A DNA stretch of 10,747 nt from Candidatus Uhrbacteria bacterium (GTDB taxonomy: Bacteria > Patescibacteriota > Patescibacteriia > CAIXNZ01), in assembly GCA_011046145.1 (NCBI GenBank), contig DSBA01000094.1, forward strand, positions 1 to 10,747, in the 5' to 3' direction. Below are positions 1-6,707 of the stretch, piece by piece (positions within the stretch are counted from its first letter, which is position 1; every line of letters begins with the position of its first letter). Both the position numbers and the translations under genes were made by a program. The notes under the pieces were generated by a model. That model was not told where the DNA came from, did no database searches, and saw only the letters and a list, made by a program, of their open reading frames with translations.

Positions 1-129
1 AGGCATGGCGGTTTTGGTATGAATAGGATGACACCTCAACAAAAAATTACAGCCACATTGTTTGAATCTTTAAATAACATTACTTATCCACAAAAGGTAA
101 CTTTAACTCTGCAACAGTACAAAAATTGA
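1..129 (+). CDS. DDE transposase, C-terminal fragment (integrase-core type, IS3/IS481-like)
   Basis: This is the last 42 residues of a protein that starts before the window; frame 1 is open from base 1 to the TGA at 127-129. The segment RHGGFGMNRMTPQQK matches the end of the rve/integrase-core domain of IS3- and IS481-type transposases, where an R-P-H-x-G-Y-G-M-x-x-M-T-P pattern follows the catalytic Glu. These enzymes cut and join IS ends. None of the catalytic D, D or E residues is in view, so activity cannot be judged. The stop codon lies inside the terminal TTGACA of the element (126-131), a compact arrangement typical of small IS. The exact IS family is inferred from this short tail only. 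Confidence 0.6.
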   Translation, partial: RHGGFGMNRMTPQQKITATLFESLNNITYPQKVTLTLQQYKN

Positions 130-131
130 CA
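1..131 (+). mobile_element. Right end of an insertion sequence
   Basis: The transposase tail is followed directly by TTGACA (126-131), the reverse complement of TGTCAA. TGTCAA also opens the second IS-like end at 10626 near the other side of the window. IS3/IS481-type elements usually begin TG and end CA, so I place the right tip at 131. Only the hexamer is clearly shared by the two tips. No target-site duplication can be tested because the left end of this copy is outside the window. Confidence 0.5.
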
Positions 132-154
132 GACGTTTTGGTTTATAGTAATAT
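126..154 (+). promoter_or_regulatory. Sigma-70 promoter with -35 inside the IS tip
   Basis: TTGACA (126-131) is a perfect -35 box. It is followed by exactly 17 bases and TAATAT (149-154), a 4-of-6 match to the -10 consensus. Transcription would begin near 161 and read the AroE-like gene. The -35 box overlaps the transposase stop codon and forms the outer bases of the IS, while the -10 box lies in flanking DNA, so this looks like a hybrid promoter created by the insertion. The boxes are read directly; the hybrid origin is inferred. Confidence 0.7.
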
Positions 155-191
155 TTTCATATTATGCGTCATATAGAAAATAAAAACTTAA

Positions 192-200
192 AAGGAGGTG
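192..200 (+). promoter_or_regulatory. Strong Shine-Dalgarno that fixes the start of the AroE-like gene
   Basis: AAGGAGGTG is an almost perfect anti-SD match, with GGAGG (194-198) seven bases before the ATG at 206. The in-frame ATG at 164 has no such site and would fall within three bases of the predicted transcript start, so 206 is the better start. Confidence 0.9.
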
Positions 201-205
201 AGAAA

Positions 206-1591
206 ATGGAATATTCGGCAGATATGCCTGCGCAAGAAATCTGGTTTAGAGAACCAGATTTAGAACTTTTACAAAAAAAGGCCATAACCACTACAATTCG
301 TCTTGGCAATAGGCAAGACGGAATTTGCGAAGCCAAGGGCTGTTATTTTCCAGGCCATTTTGTTGCCGCTAAAATTGTTACTGATCCTCAAAGTAAAAAA
401 TTTGCCGACTGGCAAGCAGATTTGGTTATTATCCGTAACCAGCTGAAAAATTGGCAAGAAATAAACGATCAGGATTTGCAAGGCAGTTTACCCGGCCAAA
501 ACAGCAAAAAAAAGCTCAAAGAATATTTAGAACAAATTTATGGCCGGCACTTAACAGACAAGGATTTGGTTTCAATTATTAATTTTGAATACAAAGATAA
601 TTTGGCCACGGCTTCTGATTTAGTCAGAGTCGGCGCATTGTCAATTGCTCAAACCCCAGAAGAAAATCCTGATAATTTTGATTTTGAACACCTGACAATA
701 CCTTTGATCGCCGAAGATTATCCAGCTAAAACACCCATAATGTGGAATTCTGCTTACCGCCAATTCGGGATCAAGGCTGGTAATGTAATGTTGGTGGGCG
801 ATCCAGCTCAAATCAGCCATATTTTGGATGTTTTGCGCAAAGATCCAAAATTCAAAGGAGGCGGGGCCGGGGTTGGTTTTAAAGACACGACAATTGATTG
901 CCTTGATGAACTTGATCCCTTGGCAGAAGCCGTTGGTTCAATTAACTTTATTTTGAAAACCGAAACTGGCCAGCTCAAAGGTTATAATACTGACGGGCTT
1001 GGCTATGCTATGAGTTTAGAACAAAAAGGCGTTGAGATTAAAGGAAAAAAAATAGTCATTTTGGGCGCTGGCGGTACTGGTAATGCAATTGCTTTTGCTT
1101 TGGCTCAAAAAGGCGCTCATTTGGTTATTTTGAACCGTACGGTTTTTAAAGCCCAATCTTTGGCTGAAAAAATCAATGCTTATTATGGCCAAAATCTGGC
1201 TAAAGCCGGAGGAGAGGATTTAATCGCAGAACAGGTTAAAGATGCCGATGTCATAATTAATGTCAGCACCAAAGGCAGCCAGGGATCCATGGAAAAATAT
1301 AACGCTTTAGCATCTGCAAACAAAGACTGGCAAGAAAACCAGCTCCAAGCAGAAAAAGTTATGGCTAAAATCCCTAAAACAACGATTATTTCCGATATTG
1401 TTTTAACAAAAAAAGCCACGCCATTGCTAGAAATGGCTCAAAAGCAAAATAGGCCGACTTTGGACGGTCTAGGCATGGTAATCAATCAGGGAGTTGAATC
1501 TTTTTGGCTGCTTTATCAAAAAGAATTAGCTGCTAAAAACATCAACAAAAAACAAGTCTTTGAAGTGATGAAAAAAGCCGCCGGGCTATAA
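206..1591 (+). CDS. ASCH-like domain fused to a shikimate dehydrogenase-like (AroE/YdiB) oxidoreductase
   Basis: The protein has 461 residues, against about 270-290 for ordinary AroE. Residues ~15-130 resemble an ASCH (PUA-like, RNA-binding) domain: an early KKAITTTIRLG segment, a G-F-x-A-x-K-I-V strand and a closing D-L-V-S-I-I-N-F-E-Y strand. Residues ~165-461 follow the AroE fold: substrate domain, K226 and D263 (in GYNTDG) at the catalytic Lys/Asp positions, a GAGGTG dinucleotide loop (287-292), NRT (310-312) as in NADP-preferring enzymes, and a DGLGM motif (420-424). The substrate pocket is altered: the usual S-x-S-P-x-x-H-N reads K-T-P-I-M-W-N (175-181) and the N-V-T-x-P-x-K segment reads GAGVGFK. 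An NADP-linked dehydrogenase is likely, but shikimate as substrate is doubtful. No other shikimate-pathway gene is nearby. It has its own promoter, SD and terminator, so it is a single-gene unit. Confidence 0.8.
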   Translation: MEYSADMPAQEIWFREPDLELLQKKAITTTIRLGNRQDGICEAKGCYFPGHFVAAKIVTDPQSKKFADWQADLVIIRNQLKNWQEINDQDLQGSLPGQNSKKKLKEYLEQIYGRHLTDKDLVSIINFEYKDNLATASDLVRVGALSIAQTPEENPDNFDFEHLTIPLIAEDYPAKTPIMWNSAYRQFGIKAGNVMLVGDPAQISHILDVLRKDPKFKGGGAGVGFKDTTIDCLDELDPLAEAVGSINFILKTETGQLKGYNTDGLGYAMSLEQKGVEIKGKKIVILGAGGTGNAIAFALAQKGAHLVILNRTVFKAQSLAEKINAYYGQNLAKAGGEDLIAEQVKDADVIINVSTKGSQGSMEKYNALASANKDWQENQLQAEKVMAKIPKTTIISDIVLTKKATPLLEMAQKQNRPTLDGLGMVINQGVESFWLLYQKELAAKNINKKQVFEVMKKAAGL

Positions 1592-1601
1592 TCAGCCGCT
1601 C

Positions 1602-1634
1602 AACCAGCTGTTAATAAAACAGCTGGTTTTTTTT
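1602..1634 (+). terminator. Intrinsic terminator after the AroE-like gene
   Basis: A perfect 11-bp stem (AACCAGCTGTT 1602-1612 with AACAGCTGGTT 1618-1628) closes a five-base AATAA loop and runs into eight T residues (1627-1634). It sits 10 bases after the stop codon, a textbook rho-independent terminator that separates this gene from the DUF2207 gene. Confidence 0.92.
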
Positions 1635-1661
1635 CCTAATATTTAGTAAAATAAAAGCAAT

Positions 1662-3404
1662 ATGCGAAAAATTATAATATTTTTAATAATTCTTGGCGGA
1701 ATTTTTTGCGCGCCATTGGTTTTGGCTGCTAAAAGAATTGAAAATTTTGAGGTAATTATAAAAATTAACCAGGATTCAAACTTGGAAATTACGGAAAAAA
1801 TAGAATTCGATTTTGGTCCGACCTCGGCCGAAACAGGCGAAGCCGAACATCATGGCATTTACCGTACAATACCCATTAAATATAAAACAACGGTCGGGAA
1901 TTATAATCTAAAAATTTCAGATATTTTTGTTACAGATGAAAACAATCAGCCTGTTTATAAATATAATGTTTCTTATCCTCAGGATAATATTCAGATAAAA
2001 ATAGGGGATCCGGAGGTGACTGTTTTCGGGCGTCATATTTATCTCATAAATTACAAAATTAAAAAAGCTGTCAATTATTTTGAGGAGTATGATGAAATTT
2101 TCTGGAATGTTACCGGTAATGACTGGCCGGTTAATATTGCTAATGCCAGAGCAATAGTTTATTTGCCACGTCCGCTTGATTTGGAAACAATAAAAACAGC
2201 TTGTTTTGGCGGAATTTATGGCAGCAGCCAGCCTTGCGATAGAATTAATTATTCGTTAAACGATCAAGATTTAGTTGAAAAGATCACTTTTAGCCAAGCT
2301 GACTTAAATCCGCGTCAAGGTTTGACTATTGTTATTGGCTTGCCCAAAGGCCTAATTTACCAGCCGGCTTTTGCAGAAAATATTTTAAAAATTATAAAAG
2401 ATAATTGGATTATTTTTTTGCCTTTGATTATCCTGGCTATTTTAGCCTATTTGTGGTTTACGCGCGGCAAAGATCCTAGCGGCCGCGGGACAATAATAAC
2501 GCAATTTGACGCTCCTGATAAATTAAGCCCCGGCCAAGTCGGAACTCTTTTTGACGAAAAAGCCCAGGCTAAAGATGTTTCAGCTGAAATTATTTATTTG
2601 GCCATTACTGGTTATTTGAAAATAACTCACCAAGAAAAAGGCAAACTATTCAAATTAAATGATTATGTTTTTGAAAAATTAAAAGAAGCCGATGATAATC
2701 TTAATTCATTTCAGAAAATTTTAATATCCAGCATTTGGCAAGGCAAAGATTCAACCAGCCTTTCAGAATTAAAAAATAAATTTTATCGTGATTTTGACAG
2801 CATAAAAAAACAAATAAACGAATCACTTGTGACTGGAAAATATTTTGTTAAATGTCCTCAAAAAGTCAGGCTAGCTTATATAATTTTAGCCTTTGTTTTC
2901 CTTTTTTTATCTTTTTTCATCGGCCCTTTTTTTGGCATTATTGGCTGGTTAAGTTTTATTATTTCAACTATTTTAATTTTTATCTTCAGTTTTATCATGC
3001 CTAAAAAAACACATAAAGGAGTTTTAGCTAAAGAGCATATTTTGGGCTTAAGAGAATATTTAAAAATAGCGGAAAAAGAACGCATTAAATTCCATAACGC
3101 GCCGGAAAAGAATCCTCAAGAATTTGAACGCTTATTGCCATATGCTATGGTTTTGGGCGTTGAAAAAGCCTGGGCAAAACAATTTGCTGATATTTATAAA
3201 AACCAGTCGCCTAATTGGTATAACGATCCGAGCGCTCTTAATTTTTCTGCTTTGGCATTGACTGACCAGCTTTCTAATTTTAACACCCAAGCCAATTCCA
3301 GTTTGTCATCCCGTCCTTCATCAGCCGCTAGCGGCTCCAGCGGTTTTGGCAGCGGCGGATCTTCAGGCGGAGGTTTTGGCGGTGGCGGGGGCGGCAGTTG
3401 GTAA
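1662..3404 (+). CDS. DUF2207 family membrane protein with glycine-rich C-terminus
   Basis: This 580-residue protein starts with a signal peptide (residues 1-22, hydrophobic core IIIFLIILGG, ending LAA). An extracytoplasmic beta-rich region follows (~25-230) with DUF2207 hallmarks such as the H-G-I-Y-R-T-I-P segment (64-71) and an E-I-F-W-N-V-T-G-N-D-W-P segment (145-156). A membrane helix (~248-266) follows, then a cytoplasmic stretch, two more helices (~404-421, 423-446) and a low-complexity tail of Gly and Ser ending GGGGGGSW. This domain order and tail are characteristic of the YciQ/DUF2207 family, whose molecular role is unknown. The ATG has no Shine-Dalgarno; TAAAAT (1647-1652) lies nine bases upstream and could serve as a -10 for a nearly leaderless message. 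The length is normal for the family and no damage is visible. Confidence 0.9.
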   Translation: MRKIIIFLIILGGIFCAPLVLAAKRIENFEVIIKINQDSNLEITEKIEFDFGPTSAETGEAEHHGIYRTIPIKYKTTVGNYNLKISDIFVTDENNQPVYKYNVSYPQDNIQIKIGDPEVTVFGRHIYLINYKIKKAVNYFEEYDEIFWNVTGNDWPVNIANARAIVYLPRPLDLETIKTACFGGIYGSSQPCDRINYSLNDQDLVEKITFSQADLNPRQGLTIVIGLPKGLIYQPAFAENILKIIKDNWIIFLPLIILAILAYLWFTRGKDPSGRGTIITQFDAPDKLSPGQVGTLFDEKAQAKDVSAEIIYLAITGYLKITHQEKGKLFKLNDYVFEKLKEADDNLNSFQKILISSIWQGKDSTSLSELKNKFYRDFDSIKKQINESLVTGKYFVKCPQKVRLAYIILAFVFLFLSFFIGPFFGIIGWLSFIISTILIFIFSFIMPKKTHKGVLAKEHILGLREYLKIAEKERIKFHNAPEKNPQEFERLLPYAMVLGVEKAWAKQFADIYKNQSPNWYNDPSALNFSALALTDQLSNFNTQANSSLSSRPSSAASGSSGFGSGGSSGGGFGGGGGGSW

Positions 3405-3460
3405 TTTTAAAAACTTGTTTGCCAGCTAAACAGCTGGATTTAACAATTAAAAATATCAAT

Positions 3461-3898
3461 ATGAAAATTTCTTCGAGCGCTTTTGCTCATAATCAAAAAA
3501 TTCCTTCGCAATATACCTGCGACGGAGCCAATATTAATCCGCCCTTAACAATTTCGGATTTGCCTCAAAACGCCCAAAGTCTGGTTTTGATTATTAATGA
3601 TCCTGACGCTCCAGCTGGCGATTGGGTGCATTGGCTAGTTTGGAATATTAATCCCCAAACAAAAGAAATAAAAGAAAATTCTGTCCCACCAGGAGCAACA
3701 GAAGGCATTACTAGTTCTGGGATTGCAGGTTATGGCGGGCCTTGTCCTCCGAGCGGGGAACATCGCTATTTTTTTAAAGTTTACGCTTTGGATACCAAGC
3801 TTAATTTAATGACCGAAGCTGACAAAAGAGAGCTTCTTCAGACCATGGACGAACATGTTTTGGATTCCGCGGAATTAATTGGCTTGTATAGCCGCTAA
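3461..3898 (+). CDS. PEBP-like protein, YbhB/YbcL family
   Basis: A 145-residue protein of the phosphatidylethanolamine-binding protein (Raf kinase inhibitor-like) superfamily in its short bacterial form. The ligand-pocket signatures are present: D-P-D-A-P (47-51), V-H-W (56-58) and G-G-P-C-P-P-S-G followed by H-R-Y (92-103). No signal peptide is visible, so it is probably cytoplasmic. Bacterial members are thought to bind small anionic or phospholipid-like ligands, but their physiological role is poorly known. The ATG at 3461 is preferred because the protein then begins at the conserved first strand (MKISSSAF); an upstream TTG at 3398 would overlap the preceding gene and add 21 residues unlike the family. 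There is no Shine-Dalgarno. The 56-base gap after the DUF2207 gene suggests co-transcription. Confidence 0.9.
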   Translation: MKISSSAFAHNQKIPSQYTCDGANINPPLTISDLPQNAQSLVLIINDPDAPAGDWVHWLVWNINPQTKEIKENSVPPGATEGITSSGIAGYGGPCPPSGEHRYFFKVYALDTKLNLMTEADKRELLQTMDEHVLDSAELIGLYSR

Positions 3899-3927
3899 TA
3901 AACCTTTTTAAAGCTAATTTTAAATAT

Positions 3928-4212
3928 ATGGAAAGAATAAAAAATGGAGTTAATAAAATTAAAAAAGAAAGCTCGCAAATCCAAAGTGAAGTTAGGCAAA
4001 ATTTAGCTAAATATATAGGTGCTGCTTTTGGCTTGGTAGCTGGCTTAGCCTGGAATGATGCCATAAAAGCCCTGATTGAATATCTTTTTCCCCTGCAAAA
4101 AAACGAGCTTGGGGCAAAATTTGTTTATGCTGTTTTAATAACTTTAGTCGTGGTTTTTATTACTACTTATTTTGTCAAATTATTAAAGCGAGAAGAAGAA
4201 AAAAATAATTAA
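3928..4212 (+). CDS. DUF5654 family small membrane protein
   Basis: A 94-residue protein with a charged N-terminal helix (1-27, rich in Lys, Glu and Gln) and two hydrophobic segments (~29-50 and ~64-84) joined by a short loop, then a charged tail (KREEEKNN). The segment A-A-F-G-L-V-A-G-L-A-W-N-D-A-I-K-A-L (32-49) matches the core of DUF5654 proteins, found in archaea and candidate-phyla bacteria. No function is known for the family. It lies 19 bases before the MscS-type channel gene and is probably co-transcribed with it, so a link to membrane-tension responses is possible but only by position. No Shine-Dalgarno is present; TAATTT (3915-3920) sits seven bases before the ATG, compatible with a leaderless start. 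Confidence 0.8.
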   Translation: MERIKNGVNKIKKESSQIQSEVRQNLAKYIGAAFGLVAGLAWNDAIKALIEYLFPLQKNELGAKFVYAVLITLVVVFITTYFVKLLKREEEKNN

Positions 4213-4231
4213 TAATTAACAATAAATTATT

Positions 4232-5296
4232 ATGCTGGAGCAATTTTCAAATTACCCCTTTTTTTACATTGAGTTTTGGAATAATTCAGTAATTGATTAT
4301 ATTAATGCCATTGTTATTTTTATCGCCTTTTTGATTATTTTAAAAATTTTTCAAGTCGTTATTTTAAAAAGACTTCAATACTTGGCTTTAAAAACCAAAA
4401 CCGATATTGATGACACCTTGATTGAAATAATCCAATCATTAAAACCGCCTTTTTATTCATTTTTAGCCTTTTATCTGGCCTTATTTTTTTTGGAAATAGA
4501 CCCTTTGGCCAGAAAAGCAATCAATGCTATATTGATAATTTGGGTGACATTTCAGGCTATAAAAGCTTTGCAGATATTGATTAATTATATTTTTATAAAA
4601 AGGCTGGCCAGGGAAAAGGAAAAAGAAACAGCCAAAGGGCTTGAATATGTCAGCACATTAGTTAAAATTACTCTTTGGGTTTTGGGCACTTTGGTTATTT
4701 TAAGCAATTTAGGCATTAATATAACATCTTTAATCGCCGGCTTGGGCATTGGCGGTATTGCCATAGCTTTGGCTTTGCAGAATATTTTAGGCGATTTGTT
4801 CAGCTCTTTAGCAATATTTTTTGACAAGCCTTTTGTGGTCGGTGATTTTATAGTTGTTGGTGATAATCGGGGCACAGTTGAAAAAATCGGCATAAAAACA
4901 ACAAGAATCAGATCATTGGACGGCGAAGAAATTATTATTTCAAATCAGGAACTGATAAAAGCCAGAATCCAAAATTTTAAAACTGTCAAAAAAAGAAGAG
5001 CGTTGTTTAAAATTGGGGTTATTTATGGCACTCCGCTGAAAAAACTAAAAACAATCCCCAAGCTAATTGAGGAGGCTGTTAATAGCGTTAAATTAACAAA
5101 ATTTGACAGGGCTAATTTTGTTGAATATGCTGATTTTTCCCTTAATTTCGAAGTTTCTTTTTATGTGGAAACTGAAAATTATAAAAAATTTTTAGACACA
5201 AGACAAGCAATGTTATTTAAAATCAAAGAGTTGTTTGAAAAAGAAAAAATTGAAATGGCTTTTCCGACGCAGACAGTTTATTTGGCAAAAGAATAA
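4232..5296 (+). CDS. Small-conductance mechanosensitive channel, MscS family
   Basis: A 354-residue membrane protein. Hydrophobic segments lie at ~20-46, ~73-89, ~96-121 and ~142-160. The pore-lining helix follows (~163-197), with the small-residue pattern A-G-L-G-I-G-G-I-A-I-A-L-A typical of MscS TM3. The beta domain comes next: P-F-V-V-G-D-F-I-V-V (200-209), G-T-V-E-K-I-G-I-K-T-T-R-I-R (214-227) and I-S-N-Q-E-L (236-241). The C-terminal alpha/beta domain runs to the end. MscS channels open under membrane tension and release solutes during hypo-osmotic shock. The protein is longer at its N-terminus than E. coli MscS (286 residues), carrying about one extra helix pair, which is common in the family. 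It has no Shine-Dalgarno. A hairpin at 5327-5354 probably ends the transcript. Confidence 0.92.
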   Translation: MLEQFSNYPFFYIEFWNNSVIDYINAIVIFIAFLIILKIFQVVILKRLQYLALKTKTDIDDTLIEIIQSLKPPFYSFLAFYLALFFLEIDPLARKAINAILIIWVTFQAIKALQILINYIFIKRLAREKEKETAKGLEYVSTLVKITLWVLGTLVILSNLGINITSLIAGLGIGGIAIALALQNILGDLFSSLAIFFDKPFVVGDFIVVGDNRGTVEKIGIKTTRIRSLDGEEIIISNQELIKARIQNFKTVKKRRALFKIGVIYGTPLKKLKTIPKLIEEAVNSVKLTKFDRANFVEYADFSLNFEVSFYVETENYKKFLDTRQAMLFKIKELFEKEKIEMAFPTQTVYLAKE

Positions 5297-5326
5297 AAAA
5301 ATTAATTTTAAATTGGCTTATTAAAT

Positions 5327-5354
5327 TTTAACCCTGCCATTAGGCAGGGTTAAA
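5327..5354 (+). terminator. Hairpin terminator after the MscS gene
   Basis: A perfect 12-bp stem (5327-5338 with 5343-5354, GC core CCCTGCC/GGCAGGG) closes an ATTA loop, 30 bases after the stop codon. The following T tract is broken (TGTTTCCAGTATTTTTT), so termination may be weaker than at 1602-1634. It also lies only 24 bases before the next -35 box, so it insulates the SerA-like gene from upstream transcription. Confidence 0.7.
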
Positions 5355-5377
5355 TGTTTCCAGTATTTTTTAGGTTA

Positions 5378-5406
5378 TTGACAAAGTCGCTGGCTTTGCT
5401 TAAGTT
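5378..5406 (+). promoter_or_regulatory. Promoter of the SerA-like gene
   Basis: A perfect TTGACA (5378-5383), 17 bases, then TAAGTT (5401-5406, a 3-of-6 match). The spacer carries a short inverted repeat, CAAAG (5382-5386) and CTTTG (5394-5398), which could be an operator but is too short to press. The predicted transcript would have a leader of about 30 bases with a strong SD. Confidence 0.55.
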
Positions 5407-5427
5407 TAAATCAGGACATTAACAAAC

Positions 5428-5436
5428 AAAGGAGGT
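5428..5436 (+). promoter_or_regulatory. Strong Shine-Dalgarno for the SerA-like gene
   Basis: AAAGGAGGT with GGAGG (5431-5435) eight bases before the ATG at 5444. It is one of only two canonical SD sites in the window, the other serving the AroE-like gene. Confidence 0.9.
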
Positions 5437-5443
5437 AATAATA

Positions 5444-6622
5444 ATGTTTAAGATTAGGATGTCTGAAAAAAGCAGGTTCCCTTTTGGTTTTGATGAAAAT
5501 AATTATCAGGTAGGCATTGGTTCAGAGATAGCTGATCCTGATTTATTGATTGTTGATAATGAAAAATTAAGTGAAGCAGAAATCCCAGACAGCGTTTTGG
5601 GAATTATAAAGATCGGTTTATTTGATGTTACTAAAATTAATATTCCAGTTGAATTCTGTACTAAAAGAGGTGTTGTTGTTTTTTCCTCGCCAAAAATTTA
5701 CAGGCAAGAGAGTGATTATGCTGTCAGGGAAGCAGTTGTCTGGTCAATTATTAATGCAAGCAGAAATTTTATGCAAATTAATAATTGGCTAGATTCTAAT
5801 TTTAAAGAATTAGCTTCTTTGCCAAGTAAGCCAAGAACTTTTGATCTTAGGTTAAGAAGCAGGGGAATTCTAAATCAAAAAGTTTTTGTCATTGGGCTGG
5901 GAACCGAAGGCAGGTTAGTAGCTAAAGCGCTCATGCAGATAGGCATGGATGTTTATGGCTATGACCCTTATGTGCGTAAATTAAAAGACCCGCTGCTTAA
6001 AGACATAACTTTGCTTAATAAGCTGGAAAAAGGCTGTCAAATAGCTGATTTTATAACCCTGCACGCTCCTTTATATAAGGAGACTATTGGATTAATCAGC
6101 AAACCGCAGCTTGATTCAATGAAATCAGAGGTGGTGATTATTAATTTTTCTAAACCTGAACTTATTAATCAGCCAGGGCTTTATAGCCAGCTCAAAGCAA
6201 ATAATATTGGCAGTTATTATTCTGATCAAATCAGCCCTGAATTTATGGAATCTCCGCTGCCTAATGCTGTTTTTCTCGTGGGATTAAAAGAAGGGCATTT
6301 AATAGAAGACGCAAGTCAGATCAAAAAAATATCAATTGAATTTTTGAAGCAAGGAACGATTGAATCATCAATTAATTTTCCTGACAGCCATTTGCCTAAT
6401 CACGGCATTTGCCGGCTGATAATAACCAATGAAAATATTGCCGGTATAATCGGGAAAATTACTGGCATTATTGCTTCATTTGGCATTAATATAGCAGCAA
6501 TGCTTAATGTCAACCAAGGGGAAATAGGCTATAATATCATTGACTTGGATCAATGTGTTGATTCAAAGATTATTGAAAAATTCAAATCGCAAGGAGGCAT
6601 CATTAAAGCACGTTTAATTTAA
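5444..6622 (+). CDS. SerA-like 2-hydroxyacid dehydrogenase with ACT domain, probable pseudoenzyme
   Basis: A 392-residue protein with the layout of type-II D-3-phosphoglycerate dehydrogenase: substrate domain (~1-95 and ~285-315), NAD-binding domain (~100-285, with G-L-G-T-E-G at 151-156 and D174 at the end of the second strand) and a C-terminal ACT domain (~321-392). The linker INFPDSHLPNHG matches E. coli SerA closely. The catalytic machinery looks degraded: the usual R-G of the N-x-x-R-G motif is K-P (N234-F-S-K237), the T-P-H-I-G histidine aligns with L281, and the phosphate-binding Arg of the early R-S motif is missing (V37-D-N-E). E266 may stand at the catalytic Glu. In the ACT domain N331 and N349, matching serine-binding Asn346 and Asn364 of E. 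coli, are kept, while His344 becomes Asn329. It may sense serine or NAD rather than catalyse. Residue pairings were made by eye. The gene stands alone, with its own promoter, SD and terminator. Confidence 0.82.
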   Translation: MFKIRMSEKSRFPFGFDENNYQVGIGSEIADPDLLIVDNEKLSEAEIPDSVLGIIKIGLFDVTKINIPVEFCTKRGVVVFSSPKIYRQESDYAVREAVVWSIINASRNFMQINNWLDSNFKELASLPSKPRTFDLRLRSRGILNQKVFVIGLGTEGRLVAKALMQIGMDVYGYDPYVRKLKDPLLKDITLLNKLEKGCQIADFITLHAPLYKETIGLISKPQLDSMKSEVVIINFSKPELINQPGLYSQLKANNIGSYYSDQISPEFMESPLPNAVFLVGLKEGHLIEDASQIKKISIEFLKQGTIESSINFPDSHLPNHGICRLIITNENIAGIIGKITGIIASFGINIAAMLNVNQGEIGYNIIDLDQCVDSKIIEKFKSQGGIIKARLI

Positions 6623-6627
6623 CTGCA

Positions 6628-6658
6628 AAAAGAGCCGGTTTAATCGCCAGGCTCTTTT
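6628..6658 (+). terminator. Intrinsic terminator after the SerA-like gene
   Basis: AAAAGAGCC (6628-6636) pairs with GGCTCTTTT (6650-6658). Two more G-C pairs inside (6637-6638 with 6647-6648) bulge one A. The right arm ends in TTTT followed by AA, so the T tract is short. It starts five bases after the stop codon. Confidence 0.75.
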
Positions 6659-6669
6659 AAAATTACTAA

Positions 6670-6698
6670 TTGCTTTATAACTGTTTTTATGGTAAATT
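6670..6698 (+). promoter_or_regulatory. Possible promoter of the dnaG-rpoD operon
   Basis: TTGCTT (6670-6675), 17 bases and TAAATT (6693-6698) give a modest sigma-70-type match. Transcription would start near 6705, within a few bases of the dnaG ATG at 6708, implying a nearly leaderless message; no Shine-Dalgarno is present. The position just after a terminator supports a promoter here. Confidence 0.45.
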
Positions 6699-6707
6699 AT
6701 TGATACT

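Noticed and set aside
164..205. Upstream in-frame ATG for the AroE-like gene
   Set aside because: It has no SD, sits at the predicted transcript start, and the next in-frame ATG at 206 has an almost perfect SD.
3422..3437. Small hairpin CCAGCT-AAAC-AGCTGG between the DUF2207 and PEBP genes
   Set aside because: Only six base pairs and no T tract, so it does not support a terminator; it merely echoes the CAGCTG core of the terminator at 1602-1634.
3398..3460. TTG start extending the PEBP-like protein by 21 residues into the end of the DUF2207 gene
   Set aside because: The extra residues do not resemble the family, and the ATG at 3461 gives the usual N-terminal strand.
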